64,000 nt of DNA from Nocardioides sp. BGMRC 2183 (GCA_008123405.1 VSSA01000011.1:62001-126000); one strand, 5' to 3'; positions 44,001 through 52,377 are shown, counted from the first letter of the stretch. Notes: generated by a model not told the origin, from the letters alone. Numbers and translations: made by a program.

Positions 44001-46564
44001 GGGTCGGCGGCCCAGCGGCCCAGCACGGCGGTGACCAGGTCGGTGTCCGGGCTGGTGCGCTGCTGGGCGAGGAAGACGCGGTGCACCGCCCGCTCCAGCG
44101 CCGGGGTGCGCTCCAGGTCGGTCACGCCGTAGTGCGCCAGCACGCGGCCGAGCCGTTCCCGGAACTGCTCGGGCAGTCCGTCCCGGTCGACGTCGAGGCT
44201 GCGGAGGTAGGTGTGGAAGTGCTCGCGGGAGCTGTGCACCCGCAGCTCGGTGTGCAGCTCCTCGCCGGCCGGGCGGTTGCGGCTCAGCTCGGCCATGTCG
44301 GCGAAGACCGAGAGCAGGTCGATCTCGGCGTCCAGCACGTCGCTGCCGCCGGCGGCGATCCGGTCCCGCGCGGTCAGGTACGCCGGCAGCGGCGACCCAC
44401 CGTCGCGGACGTCGAGGTCGTAGCCGAGCAGGACCGCGGACAGGTCGCTGAGCCCGCGCTGCACGCAGGCGGCGTCGTCGGCGGGTGGCGCGTCCGGCAG
44501 CTCCAGGCCCGGTCCGGCCTCGTCCTCCTCGGCCGCTGCCTCGCCACCCTCTTCGAGCGGGTCGAGCCGCACCAGGGCGGCGCCGGTCTCCACCTGGCTG
44601 CCGGTGATCACCAGCAGCTCCCGCACTCGGGCGGCGAACGGCGCGACCAGCACCGTCTCCATCTTCATCGACTCCAGCACCAGCACGGGGGCGCCGGCCT
44701 CCACCTCGTCGCCGGCCGCCACCGGGGTTGCCACCACCAGCGCCGGGGCGGGGGAGCGCAGCACGCCGCCCTCGTCGCGGGAGACCCGGTGCGTCACGCC
44801 GTCCACCTCGACCAGCAGCACCGGTCCGTGCGAGGCGGTCACCAGCCGGAACCGACGCCCGGCCACGACCACCACGCTGCGCTCGGCGTCCAGGCGGACC
44901 AGGTCTGCCTCGACGGTCCGCTGCTCGCCTCCGGTGGTCAGCGAGACCCGATAGCGCTGCGGCCCCACCTGCAGCACCCCGAGCTTGTACGTCGCCCCGC
45001 GCAGCTTCAGGTCGATCGTGCCGCCGACCTCGTGCTGCAGCTGCGGACGCCCGCCGTGCGCGGTCTCCAGGAGCCGCGCGACCTCGAGCTGCTGCTGCTC
45101 CTCGTACGCCTCGATCGCGGCCACCACCAGCGCCACGCCGGAGTGCTCGTGGGCGACCAGGCGGCCCTCGGCCCGGACCCGATCGATCCAGCCGGTGTCG
45201 GCCCAGGTCGGCTCGCCGGCGACGACCTCGGGCTGGTCGAGCAGGTCGAGGATGAAGCCCTTGTTGGAGACGCCGCCTTCGATCACCACGGTGGTCTCGG
45301 CCATCGCGCGGCGCAGCCGGGCGAGCGCCTCGTCGCGGGTCCGGCCCGACGCGATCACCTTGGCGATCATCGAGTCGAAGTCGGCCGGGATGGTGTCGCC
45401 TTCACCGACGCCGGTGTCGACCCGGATGCCGGGTCCGGCGGGCAGCCGCAGCCGCTCGATCCGGCCGGGGGAGGGCGCGAAGTCGCGGTCGGGGTCCTCG
45501 GCGTTGAGCCGGGCCTCCACGGCATGGCCGATCTCGCCGGGGCGTTCGCCGGTGAGGCGGCCGCCGGAGGCGACGTGGATCTGCAGCGCGACCAGGTCGA
45601 GTCCGGTGGTGACCTCGGTGATCGGGTGCTCCACCTGGAGCCGGGTGTTGACCTCCAGGAAGGCGAAGGTGCGCTCCCCGGGGTGGTAGAGGAACTCGAC
45701 GGTCCCCGCGCCGGCGTACCCGACGGCGAGGGCGAGCCGCTCGGCCGCGGCCTTGAGCTCGTCGACCTGGGACGGGTCGAGCAGCGGCGAGGCGGACTCC
45801 TCGATCACCTTCTGGTTGCGGCGCTGGACCGAGCAGTCGCGCACACCCACCGCCCAGGCGGTCTCCTGCCCGTCCGCGATCAGCTGGACCTCGACGTGGC
45901 GGGCGCCGGTCACCAGGCGCTCCAGGAAGACCACCCCGCTGCCGAACGCCCGCTCGGCCTCGTCCCGGGTGCGCTGGTAGGCCTCGGCGAGGTCGTCGGC
46001 GCCGTCCACCCGCCGGATCCCGCGACCGCCGCCCCCGGCGGTCGCCTTCAGCATCAGCGGATACCCGATCCGCTCCGCCGCAGCCAGGGCGTCGTCCAGG
46101 GTGTCGACTCCGCCGCCGCTCCACGGAGCCACCGGCACGCCGACCTCCTCGGCGATCAGCTTCGAGCCGATCTTGTCGCCGAGCCGGCGCATCGCCTCGG
46201 CGCTCGGCCCGATGAAGGTGATCCCGAGCCGGGCGCACAGGTCGGCGAACGCCGGGTCCTCGGCCACGAAGCCCCAGCCGACCCAGACCGCCTCGGCGCG
46301 GACCGCGACCAACGCCTTCTCGAGCACGGCGAGATCGATGTAGGGACGGTCCGCGGCGCGGCCGATCAGGTGGGTCTCGTCGGCCTCCCGCACGAACATC
46401 GCTGTCTGCTCCACGTCGGTGTGCAGCGCGATCGTGGTGAGGTCGGCGCCAGCCGCGTTCAGATCACGCACCGCATGGATCAGGCGCATCGCGGCCTCGC
46501 CGCGGTTGACGATCGCGATCCGACGGAACGCGCGGTCGGGAGAGGACGTAACCGGGACTGTCAC
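41030..46564 (-). CDS. Single-chain acyl-CoA carboxylase of eukaryotic ACC type
   Basis: 1844 aa. Order: biotin carboxylase (about 13-470; RIAIVNRGEAAMR, ATP-grasp KATAGGGGRGIR, EVNTRLQVEHPITE), biotinyl domain (ESMKMET, biotin Lys about 634), a long central region (about 690-1300) resembling the eukaryotic ACC central domain (LNLWRLQEFDVTRLP), and both carboxyltransferase halves (GVICAVVTTKTELHPDG; SAGARISMDSG; SRYHGGAFVVFSK). All active modules are present. It carboxylates an acyl-CoA (acetyl, propionyl or longer). GTG 46564 is the best start; in-frame codons to 46648 look noncoding. No Shine-Dalgarno sequence. Confidence 0.92.
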   Translation of the reverse strand: MTVPVTSSPDRAFRRIAIVNRGEAAMRLIHAVRDLNAAGADLTTIALHTDVEQTAMFVREADETHLIGRAADRPYIDLAVLEKALVAVRAEAVWVGWGFVAEDPAFADLCARLGITFIGPSAEAMRRLGDKIGSKLIAEEVGVPVAPWSGGGVDTLDDALAAAERIGYPLMLKATAGGGGRGIRRVDGADDLAEAYQRTRDEAERAFGSGVVFLERLVTGARHVEVQLIADGQETAWAVGVRDCSVQRRNQKVIEESASPLLDPSQVDELKAAAERLALAVGYAGAGTVEFLYHPGERTFAFLEVNTRLQVEHPITEVTTGLDLVALQIHVASGGRLTGERPGEIGHAVEARLNAEDPDRDFAPSPGRIERLRLPAGPGIRVDTGVGEGDTIPADFDSMIAKVIASGRTRDEALARLRRAMAETTVVIEGGVSNKGFILDLLDQPEVVAGEPTWADTGWIDRVRAEGRLVAHEHSGVALVVAAIEAYEEQQQLEVARLLETAHGGRPQLQHEVGGTIDLKLRGATYKLGVLQVGPQRYRVSLTTGGEQRTVEADLVRLDAERSVVVVAGRRFRLVTASHGPVLLVEVDGVTHRVSRDEGGVLRSPAPALVVATPVAAGDEVEAGAPVLVLESMKMETVLVAPFAARVRELLVITGSQVETGAALVRLDPLEEGGEAAAEEDEAGPGLELPDAPPADDAACVQRGLSDLSAVLLGYDLDVRDGGSPLPAYLTARDRIAAGGSDVLDAEIDLLSVFADMAELSRNRPAGEELHTELRVHSSREHFHTYLRSLDVDRDGLPEQFRERLGRVLAHYGVTDLERTPALERAVHRVFLAQQRTSPDTDLVTAVLGRWAADPAPSAEPADRARTLLERLVRATQLRFPEVGDLARSIRFRWFDQPEVDRERTAVLAGVGDEIADLAANPGAADYADRVTALARIPEQLVAFLAERLERGIGEHEPMLEVLIRRHYHDFGLRDVRAFSGPDRPAVAATYTIDGQDTAILSTVGTVAELGDPSSPLNALVVDHVADRPSGYDAVADLYLAWPEQPETDEEASAALGEILGALPWSSQVRRVAIATCPGGGRGVGYFEFRPADGSIVEDELVRGVHPMVGRRLNLWRLQEFDVTRLPATDDVLLYECVAKSNRSDRRLVALAQVRQVVVVRDEAGDVVGVPHAERAIENCLESIRRARTDRGVAGNKLDMNHVWIHVWPDVDADPAQLTALQGKITPLSDGAGIEEVVAGGRLATPDGPVPVSIRFHSQPGARVTASVEAPPTEPLRPLDEYAAKVVRSRRRGMVYPYELADILAGPGGSMVEHDLDDDGRLVPVSRPYGLNTAGVICAVVTTKTELHPDGVTRVLLCGDPTKALGAVSEQECRRIIAGIDLAEELGVPVEWFAISAGARISMDSGTENMDWVAAALKRIIEFTQDGGEINVVVAGINVGAQPYWNAEATMLMHTKGILVMTPDSAMVLTGKQSLDFSGGVSAEDNYGIGGYDRVMGPNGQAQYWAPDLAGAFEVLLAHYDHTYVVPGEGGPRRAPTADPADRDVSDFPHHSVDSDFTTVGQIFDPAHNRDRKKAFDIRTVMRAVADQDHATLERWAGMADADTAVVFDAHIGGYPVCLLGIESRPVRRHGFPPTDGPDTYTAGTLFPRSSKKAARAINAASGNRPLVVLANLSGFDGSPDSMRNLQLEYGAEIGRAIVNFDGPIVFCVISRYHGGAFVVFSKRLNPSMTVLAVDGSFASVLGGAPAAAVVFAGEVDKRTAADPRVLAVEERLAAASGADRGALAGELADLRAAVRAEKITEVAGEFDGVHNIHRAVEVGSVDAVISPAELRPRIVAAIEARLG

Positions 46565-46677
46565 CCTTAGAGGGTTTCGCAAGTTCGGCTCGGCTCGCCC
46601 GGTGGAGAGCGCCAATGCTGTGCGCGAGTTGTTGGTGGATCCCCACAAGTGCCACCGACTGGCTGCCGCTGCGGGTC

Positions 46678-46731
46678 GGGTTGCGTCATACGAACTGTGG
46701 CCCAGGCGCCACGATCGGTATGACGCAACCC
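46678..46731. repeat. GCGTCATAC hairpin repeat, copy 1
   Basis: Perfect 14-bp arms (46678-46691 and 46718-46731, TTGCGTCATAC inward) with an inner stem GTGGC/GCCAC. Located 3' of the regX3-type gene. The rest of the 225-bp gap shows no gene. Related copy at 52946-52997. Confidence 0.8.
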
Positions 46732-46789
46732 GGACGCACCCCGGTCACCCGCCGCCCGTCACCCGCCACCCGTCGCCCGTACGACGGCC

Positions 46790-47467
46790 CTACACGTCGA
46801 GCTTGTAGCCCAGCCCGCGCACCGTCACCAGGTACTTCGGCTCGCTCGGCTCCGGCTCCAGCTTGGCCCGCAGCCGCTTCACGTGCACGTCCAGCGTCTT
46901 GGTGTCGCCCACGTAGTCCGACCCCCACACCCGGTCGATCAGCTGTCCGCGGGTCAGCACCCGGCCCGGGTTGCGCAAGAACATCTCCAGCAGCTCGAAC
47001 TCCTTGAGCGGCAGCCGCTGCTCCTGGCCGTCCACGGTCACCACGTGACGCTCGACGTCCATCCGCACCGGGCCCGCCTCCAGCGTGTCCGGCTGCAGCT
47101 CGGCCTCCTGCCCGCGGCGCAGCACCGCCCGGATCCGGGCCACCAGCTCGCGCGGGGAGTACGGCTTGGTGACGTAGTCGTCGGCGCCCAGCTCGAGGCC
47201 GACCACCTTGTCCACCTCGTCGTCCTTCGCGCTCACCATGATCACGGGCACGTTGGAGCTCTGCCGGATGGTGCGGCAGACCTCGGTGCCGGGGATCCCG
47301 GGCAGCATCAGGTCGAGCAGGACGATGTCGGCGCCGTTGCGGTCGAACTCGGTCAGCGCGGTGTTGCCGTCGGCGGCGATCGCGACCTCGAAGCCCTCCT
47401 TCCGGAGCATGTAGGCCAACGCGTCGCTGTAGCTCTCTTCGTCCTCGACGACGAGTACCCGGGTCAC
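46790..47467 (-). CDS. regX3: Response regulator RegX3 (OmpR family)
   Basis: 225 aa. Receiver domain with DEES acidic patch, phospho-Asp in VLLDLMLPG and KPYSPREL; C-terminal winged helix (LPLKEFELLEMFLRNPGRVLTRGQLIDRVWG, DVHVKRLRAKLE). Partner kinase encoded upstream with a GTGA overlap; phoU and gpmA nearby match the mycobacterial senX3-regX3 locus, the phosphate-starvation system. AGGAGG upstream of the GTG at 47467; longer in-frame starts overlap senX3. Confidence 0.94.
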   Translation of the reverse strand: MTRVLVVEDEESYSDALAYMLRKEGFEVAIAADGNTALTEFDRNGADIVLLDLMLPGIPGTEVCRTIRQSSNVPVIMVSAKDDEVDKVVGLELGADDYVTKPYSPRELVARIRAVLRRGQEAELQPDTLEAGPVRMDVERHVVTVDGQEQRLPLKEFELLEMFLRNPGRVLTRGQLIDRVWGSDYVGDTKTLDVHVKRLRAKLEPEPSEPKYLVTVRGLGYKLDV

Positions 47468-48672
47468 GGGCGGTCCTCCTCCTGCTGTGGCGGAGTCGCG
47501 TGCGCACCTGCGGACGCGACGGGCGGCTCGTTCAGAGCCTGGTAGCCCGGATGCTTCGGCAGCGACAGGGTGAATGTCGACCCCTGCCCCTCCACCGACC
47601 ACACCCGGACCTCGCCGCCGTGGGTGGCGGCGACGTGCTTGACGATGGACAGTCCCAGACCGGTCCCGCCCGTGGAGCGGTGTCGGGCCGGGTCGACCCG
47701 ATAGAACCGCTCGAAGATGCGGTCGACCTCCTCGTCGGGGATGCCGATGCCCTGGTCGATCACCGAGATCTCCACGGCCGGGCCCACCGAGCGGCGGCTG
47801 AGCAGCACTCGACTGCGCTCCTCGGAGTAGGCCACTGCGTTGGCGACCAGGTTGGAGACCGCGGCGGTGACCTGGTCCTCCTTGCCGAGGATCTTCAGGC
47901 CCTCCTCGCCCTCGGTGAGCAACGCGATGTGCTTGGCGCCCGCCTCCATCGCACTGGTGTCGATCGCGGTGGCGATGACGTCGTCGATGGCGACCGGCGA
48001 CGGGGAGGCGACCGGGTCGTCGCCCTGCAGCCGGGAGAGCTCGATGATCTGCTGCACCAGCTTGCCCAACCGGTCGGACTCGGTCTGCATCCGGGCCGCG
48101 AACCGGTGCACCGCCTCCGGGTCGTCAGCGGCGTCCTGCACCGCCTCGGCCAGCAGGTGGATCGCCCCGACCGGGGTCTTCAGCTCGTGGGAGACGTTGG
48201 CCACGAAGTCGCGTCGTACCGCCTCGACCTGGCGCTCCTTGGTGCGGTCCTCGACCAGCGCGAGCACCAGCCGCGGCCCCAGTGGCGCCACCCGGGCGGT
48301 CACCGTCCGGGGAGGGCCCGGGGTGGAGGACATGCTGGAGGTCATCGTCAGCTCGGTCTCCCGGATCTGGCCGTCACGACGCACCTCCCGCACGATCTGG
48401 CCCAGCTCGGCGGAGACCAGCGCGCCGTCGCGGACCACCCCCATCGCGTACGCCGGCGCCGACGCCTTCACCACCGCATCCGACTCGTCGAGGACCACCG
48501 CGCTGCTGCGCAGCACCGACAGCACCGTCGCCACCCCCGCCGGGAGCAGCGGCTCCACCGGCTCCGGGTGGCGGCGCTGCTGCCGCTCACTCAGGTGCCA
48601 GGCGAGCATCGCGCAGCTGGCCACGAGGGCGCCGAGTGCCGCGGCCAGGAAGGCCTGCGTCGACGAGTCCAC
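47464..48672 (-). CDS. senX3: Sensor histidine kinase SenX3
   Basis: 402 aa: one N-terminal TM helix (AFLAAALGALVASCAMLAWHL), PAS-like region, HisKA with VANVSHELKTPVGAIHLLAEA (phospho-His) and an HATPase with NAVAYSE, DQGIGIP and GGTGLGLSIVKH. Phosphorylates RegX3 at low phosphate. GTG start; TACGAT 6 nt upstream suggests a leaderless mRNA. Divergent from phoU, sharing the PHO-box region. Confidence 0.94.
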   Translation of the reverse strand: MDSSTQAFLAAALGALVASCAMLAWHLSERQQRRHPEPVEPLLPAGVATVLSVLRSSAVVLDESDAVVKASAPAYAMGVVRDGALVSAELGQIVREVRRDGQIRETELTMTSSMSSTPGPPRTVTARVAPLGPRLVLALVEDRTKERQVEAVRRDFVANVSHELKTPVGAIHLLAEAVQDAADDPEAVHRFAARMQTESDRLGKLVQQIIELSRLQGDDPVASPSPVAIDDVIATAIDTSAMEAGAKHIALLTEGEEGLKILGKEDQVTAAVSNLVANAVAYSEERSRVLLSRRSVGPAVEISVIDQGIGIPDEEVDRIFERFYRVDPARHRSTGGTGLGLSIVKHVAATHGGEVRVWSVEGQGSTFTLSLPKHPGYQALNEPPVASAGAHATPPQQEEDRP

Positions 48673-48678
48673 GCCCCG

Positions 48679-48684
48679 ATCGTA
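48679..48684 (-). promoter_or_regulatory. -10 box for leaderless senX3
   Basis: TACGAT, 6 nt before the senX3 GTG. Confidence 0.6.
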
Positions 48685-48733
48685 CGGCGCCGCCGACCGG
48701 CCGTTCGGAATCGTGGAACGCGACGTTCGTGAT

Positions 48734-48751
48734 GTTCACCCCGCGTTCACC
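48734..48751 (+). promoter_or_regulatory. PHO box (RegX3/PhoP direct repeats)
   Basis: GTTCACC-CCGC-GTTCACC: two identical 7-mers in an 11-bp period, the core of the actinobacterial PHO box. It lies in the senX3/phoU divergent gap, 30 bp upstream of the phoU -10, ideal for activation by phosphorylated RegX3 and for autoregulation. Confidence 0.85.
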
Positions 48752-48781
48752 GGAGTCCGGGGAATCGTCACTTTCGCTCCG

Positions 48782-48787
48782 TAGGCT
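48782..48787 (+). promoter_or_regulatory. -10 box for leaderless phoU
   Basis: TAGGCT, 7 nt before the phoU ATG; no Shine-Dalgarno. Confidence 0.65.
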
Positions 48788-48794
48788 CACCGCC

Positions 48795-49451
48795 ATGCGT
48801 GACGCCTACACCGAGCAGCTCGACTCCGTCTTCGACGACCTTGCCGGCATCTGCCGCCGCGTCGAGACCGCGGTGGAGAGCGCCACCACCGCCTTGATGA
48901 CCGGCGACCCCACGATCGCCCAGGAGGTCATCAGCGCCGACGCCGAGATCGACCGGATGCGCGAGGAGGTCGAGGAGACCTGCTTCAGCCTGCTCTCCCT
49001 GCAACAGCCCGTCGCCGGCGACCTGCGCACCGTCGTCGCGGCCCTGCGGATGGTCAGCGAGCTGGAGCGGATGGGCGACCTCTCGGTGCACGTCGCCAAG
49101 ATCGCTCGGCTGCGGGTCCCCGACGTCGCCGTCCCCGAGCAGGTCCGCCCCACCGTCGCTCGGATGGCGCAGGTCGCCCGCACCATGGTCGGCCAGGTCA
49201 GCACCGTGATCACCAGCCGCGACGTCGAGGCCGCGATCGCGCTCGGCAAGGCCGACGAGGAGATGGACCAGCTGCGCCGCACGAGCTTCTCCGAGCTGCT
49301 CGGCGACGACTGGCACCACGGCGTCGAAGCCGCCGTCGACATCGCCCTGCTCGGCAGGTACTACGAGCGGATCGCGGACCACGCGGTGTCGATCGCGAAC
49401 AGGGTCATCTTCGTCGTCACCGGCCACAATCCGTCGACAGTCGACGCGTAG
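48795..49451 (+). CDS. phoU: Phosphate signalling protein PhoU
   Basis: 218 aa, two PhoU three-helix repeats with metal-binding E/DxxxD patterns (VISADAEIDRMREEVEE; ELERMGDLSVHVAKIA; YYERIADHAVSIANRV). Negative regulator linking the Pst transporter to SenX3. The start MRDAYTEQLD is the usual PhoU N-terminus and fits the leaderless -10. No pst genes are in the window. Confidence 0.95.
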   Translation: MRDAYTEQLDSVFDDLAGICRRVETAVESATTALMTGDPTIAQEVISADAEIDRMREEVEETCFSLLSLQQPVAGDLRTVVAALRMVSELERMGDLSVHVAKIARLRVPDVAVPEQVRPTVARMAQVARTMVGQVSTVITSRDVEAAIALGKADEEMDQLRRTSFSELLGDDWHHGVEAAVDIALLGRYYERIADHAVSIANRVIFVVTGHNPSTVDA

Positions 49452-49582
49452 TACCTCCGCTCGCGGCGTTGGGGGCGCTCGACGACCCGCTCCGCTCAAA
49501 GGTCGCCTTCGCGCCCCCGCCTTGCGATCGAAGGCACTCCGCGCCGCTGTCTTCGGATTGACCACAGGCGAAACATCTGGTG

Positions 49583-49635
49583 GCGCTGACCCGGCTCAAA
49601 CGCACACGTGGATCGCGCTGACCCGGCTCATACGC
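49583..49635 (+). repeat. Short direct repeat between phoU and gpmA
   Basis: GCGCTGACCCGGCTCA(A/T)ACGC occurs at 49583-49603 and 49615-49635 (one mismatch in 21, period 32) in the 185-bp convergent gap. Two units only. Nothing else is recognised in this gap. Confidence 0.6.
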
Positions 49636-49636
49636 G

Positions 49637-50383
49637 TCAGCGGCCCTGGTTGGCCACGGCGGCGGCGGCCGCCGCAGCGGCCTCCGGGTCGAGGTAGCGC
49701 CCGCCCGGGACGGTCGGGCGCAGCGTCTCCTCGTCGAGCTCGTAGAGGAGCGGCATGCCGGTCGGGATGTTCAGCCCGGCGATGTCGGAGTCGTTGATCT
49801 GGTCCAGGTGCTTCACGATCGCGCGCAGGCTGTTGCCGTGGGCGGCGATCAGCACGGTGCGGCCGGCCCGCAGGTCGGGCACGATGCCACCGTCCCAGTA
49901 GGGGAGCAGCCGGGCGATCACGTCCTTGAGGCACTCGGTGCGCGGCATCTCGTCGCCGAGGTCGGCGTACCGCGGATCCCCGACCTGGGAGAACTCGTCA
50001 TCGTCGGCCAGGGGCGGGGGCGGGGTGTCGAAGGAGCGCCGCCACAGCATGAACTGCTCCTCGCCGAACTCGGCGAGCGTCTGCTTCTTGTCCTTGCCCT
50101 GCAACGCGCCGTAGTGGCGCTCGTTGAGCCGCCAGGAGCGTCGTACCGGAATCCAATGACGGTCGGCGGCGTCCAGCGCCAGCGCCGCAGTGTTGATCGC
50201 GCGGCGCTGCAGCGAGGTGTGCACCACGTCGGGAAGCAGCCCGGATTCCTTCAGCAGCTCACCGCCGCGGACGGCTTCAGCCTGACCCTTCTCGGTCAGC
50301 GCGACGTCGACCCAGCCGGTGAAGAGGTTCTTCGCGTTCCACTCCGACTCGCCGTGGCGGAGCAGGATCAGCGGGAACGTCAT
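49637..50383 (-). CDS. gpmA: 2,3-bisphosphoglycerate-dependent phosphoglycerate mutase
   Basis: 248 aa. Glycolytic interconversion of 3- and 2-phosphoglycerate via a phospho-His. [16 protein letters not shown] (nucleophile His), [16 protein letters not shown] and [14 protein letters not shown] are intact. The Ala-rich C-terminal tail ([14 protein letters not shown]) is a local extension. One-base overlap with the lipoprotein gene upstream. Neighbour of senX3/regX3 as in mycobacteria. Confidence 0.96.
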   Translation of the reverse strand: MTFPLILLRHGESEWNAKNLFTGWVDVALTEKGQAEAVRGGELLKESGLLPDVVHTSLQRRAINTAALALDAADRHWIPVRRSWRLNERHYGALQGKDKKQTLAEFGEEQFMLWRRSFDTPPPPLADDDEFSQVGDPRYADLGDEMPRTECLKDVIARLLPYWDGGIVPDLRAGRTVLIAAHGNSLRAIVKHLDQINDSDIAGLNIPTGMPLLYELDEETLRPTVPGGRYLDPEAAAAAAAAVANQGR

Positions 50384-51021
50384 CAGTGGCCGCCCTCGAT
50401 CTCGGGTGCCTCGCAGTCGTAGATGTGGGAGCCGCCCTCGTCCTCGCCGTGGCCGCTCTCGGCCCCGTCGGTGAGCTCGGCGGTGGGCTCCTCGAACGCC
50501 TCCCCGCCCTCGGCGGCTCCAGCGCCCTCCGAGCCGCGCTCGGCCGGCGCAGAGGGGGTCGGCACAGCGGTGTACTGCCAGCAGTTCTTCACCACCGGCA
50601 CCTCCAGCGCCACCGTCTCACCGGTGCTGAACGAGAACTCCAGGTTCAGCACGTCGCCGGCCACGAAGTCGCCGGTCAGCGGGATCGCGGTCTCCGCCTC
50701 GGAGAGGTTGACACCGCGACCAGCGGCCACCTCGATCGGCTCGAACTCCTCGACCGTGATCGCGCCGTCGAGGTCGGTCACCGCGTCCAGGGTGGCTGCC
50801 TCGTCGACGCTGTTGTTGGCCAGGGCGCCGATCACGCGACCCTCACCTTCCGCGCTGGAGAGCACCCGCGCACCGAGTACGTCGACCGACGCGTCTCGGT
50901 TGTCGGTGCCTGCGGCGATGGTGTTGACGCGGTCCGTGGGGTAGTCGAACCCACAGGCGGACAGGGAGCCCGCGAGAGCCAGCAGCAGCGCTGCGATCGC
51001 GGTCGGGCGTCGGTGAAGCAT
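50383..51021 (-). CDS. Lipoprotein, LpqE-like
   Basis: 212 aa. Lipoprotein signal [23 protein letters not shown] with lipobox LSAC (Cys about 23), then a beta-rich domain ([24 protein letters not shown]...) and an acidic C-terminal tail ending EAPEIEGGH. Resembles LpqE, which is divergent from carD in Mycobacterium (Rv3584); here it lies one gene from carD. The two Cys in the mature part and several His near the end could bind metal (inference). Start at 51021 has GGAGG 10 nt upstream. Confidence 0.8.
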   Translation of the reverse strand: MLHRRPTAIAALLLALAGSLSACGFDYPTDRVNTIAAGTDNRDASVDVLGARVLSSAEGEGRVIGALANNSVDEAATLDAVTDLDGAITVEEFEPIEVAAGRGVNLSEAETAIPLTGDFVAGDVLNLEFSFSTGETVALEVPVVKNCWQYTAVPTPSAPAERGSEGAGAAEGGEAFEEPTAELTDGAESGHGEDEGGSHIYDCEAPEIEGGH

Positions 51022-51155
51022 GTCGGCAGGCCTCCGCTGCGGTGAGGTGTCCGCCGGGCGGCGCGCGGGCGGCGTCCGGCAAGTGGTTCGGTCGGCCACA
51101 CTCTAGTGGTCGTCGGCCGCTCGTAGGCGACCGGTCCGGGCTCAGCGGGTCAGGC

Positions 51156-52094
51156 TCAGCGGGTCAGGCCGTCGCGGGCCCCGAAGACGATCAGCAGCAC
51201 CACGATCACCACGTTGTAGAGGGTGCACAGGGCCAGCAGTCGGGTGGCGCCCAGCTTGAGCCCCAGCTTGAGCGGGAGGTAGGTCCAGCCGTCCTCGTGG
51301 TCGGCGACCAGCCCCCACACCGCGCGGGTGAAGTGCACGCCGATGCCCAACAGGGCGGCGAGCACCACGATCGAGGTCTCCGGCGGGGAGCCCTGCGCCT
51401 GGCCACCCCACCCGCCATACGAGAGGTACGCCGGCAACAGCGCGAACGAGGCCGCCCAGGACCAGAACGAGAGCGGGCCGGTGCGCAGCACCACATTGCC
51501 CAGCATCCCGATCGCGACGGAGCCGAGGTAGATGCACCCGGCGGTGATGCCGGTGGTGATCGCCAGCGGTACCAACAGCAGGGCCGCGGCGAACATCGCG
51601 TAGACGACGGTGCCACTGTCCAGACGTCCGTCGGCCAGCGGCTTGCCGGTGCGTTGGTGCCGCTGGTCGCGGCGCTTGTCCACCAGGTCGTTGTGCCATC
51701 CGAGGATGGACTGGCCGACCAGCACGGTCACCGCGATCACCCCGACCTCCCGGGCGGGTCGGCCGGTCACCGCGGCGGCGGCACCCATCGCCAGCGCGGT
51801 GACGATGGCGTGCTTGAGGTGCGCCGCCTGGGCGAGGGCGACCAACGTCCAGTCCCGCGGCGACGTACCGCGGGTGATCCAGCCCCAGAAGCCGGTACGG
51901 CGACCACCGGCCGGGACCGTTCCGGGCTGCTCGGTCGGTCCTGCGGGCTCCTCCGCCTCTGCCGGCTCCTCGGTCGGCTCTGCCGGCTCCTCGGTTGGCT
52001 CTGCCGGTTCGTCGGTGGGCTCGTACTCCTCCGCCACCGGGCTGGTCCCCTCCCCGGCAGTGCGGCTCCCTCGCCAGCGCTGCTGTTTCGCCAT
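51156..52094 (-). CDS. UbiA-family prenyltransferase
   Basis: 312 aa. Acidic N-terminal tail (about 60 aa) with EPTEEPA repeats, then eight to nine TM helices. First Asp motif NDLVDKRRD binds the prenyl diphosphate Mg; the second DxxxD-type region is DHEDGWTYLPLKLG. The prenyl acceptor is unknown; actinobacterial relatives of this type are uncharacterised. Start ATG 52094; AATACT lies 7 nt upstream. Confidence 0.88.
   Translation of the reverse strand: MAKQQRWRGSRTAGEGTSPVAEEYEPTDEPAEPTEEPAEPTEEPAEAEEPAGPTEQPGTVPAGGRRTGFWGWITRGTSPRDWTLVALAQAAHLKHAIVTALAMGAAAAVTGRPAREVGVIAVTVLVGQSILGWHNDLVDKRRDQRHQRTGKPLADGRLDSGTVVYAMFAAALLLVPLAITTGITAGCIYLGSVAIGMLGNVVLRTGPLSFWSWAASFALLPAYLSYGGWGGQAQGSPPETSIVVLAALLGIGVHFTRAVWGLVADHEDGWTYLPLKLGLKLGATRLLALCTLYNVVIVVLLIVFGARDGLTR
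51961..52023 (-). repeat. 21-bp tandem repeat inside UbiA gene
   Basis: Three 21-bp units (51961, 51982, 52003), the first two differing at one base, the third more diverged. They encode seven-residue repeats of the EPTEEPA type in the acidic cytoplasmic tail of the prenyltransferase. In-frame, so copy-number changes would only alter tail length. Confidence 0.8.
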
Positions 52095-52371
52095 GCGGAG
52101 CAGTATTGACCACCGGGTCGTTCCCGGGAGGCAGGACCGCGGATCGGTACGCGTCACAGCGCGTCGCGGGAGTCGCTCCGTCGCGCCTCGGGGTTCCGGT
52201 GGCGCGGTCGGGCGGGCGCGCACCCTGTCACAAGCGCAGGTCTTTTTCAGCCCGGTGGGTGCGTTTCGAGCGTGTTTCCGGCCACTCCGCACCACATGTC
52301 GGGGCATCTGTCAAGCCCGGATTGCTGGCCTGACCTGCACAAACGCTTTCTAAGGGGGACCTGAGCCGTGG

Positions 52372-52377
52372 TAGTAT
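52372..52377 (+). promoter_or_regulatory. carD promoter -10
   Basis: TAGTAT, 27 nt before the carD ATG, with GGAAGGGG as RBS between. No good -35 at 17 bp. The rest of the 310-bp ubiA/carD divergent region shows no gene. Confidence 0.55.

Noticed and set aside
41675-46570. 1631-codon open frame antisense to the carboxylase
   Set aside because: Same shadow effect; no domain or signal, while the minus strand has every carboxylase motif.
46565-46648. Extended N-terminus of the carboxylase
   Set aside because: The extra 28 codons have no similarity to biotin carboxylase starts; the GTG at 46564 leaves a normal distance to the first motif.
49583-49635. Possible CRISPR-like or attachment repeat
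   Set aside because: Only two 21-bp units with an 11-bp spacer, no cas genes, no integrase; kept only as a short direct repeat.
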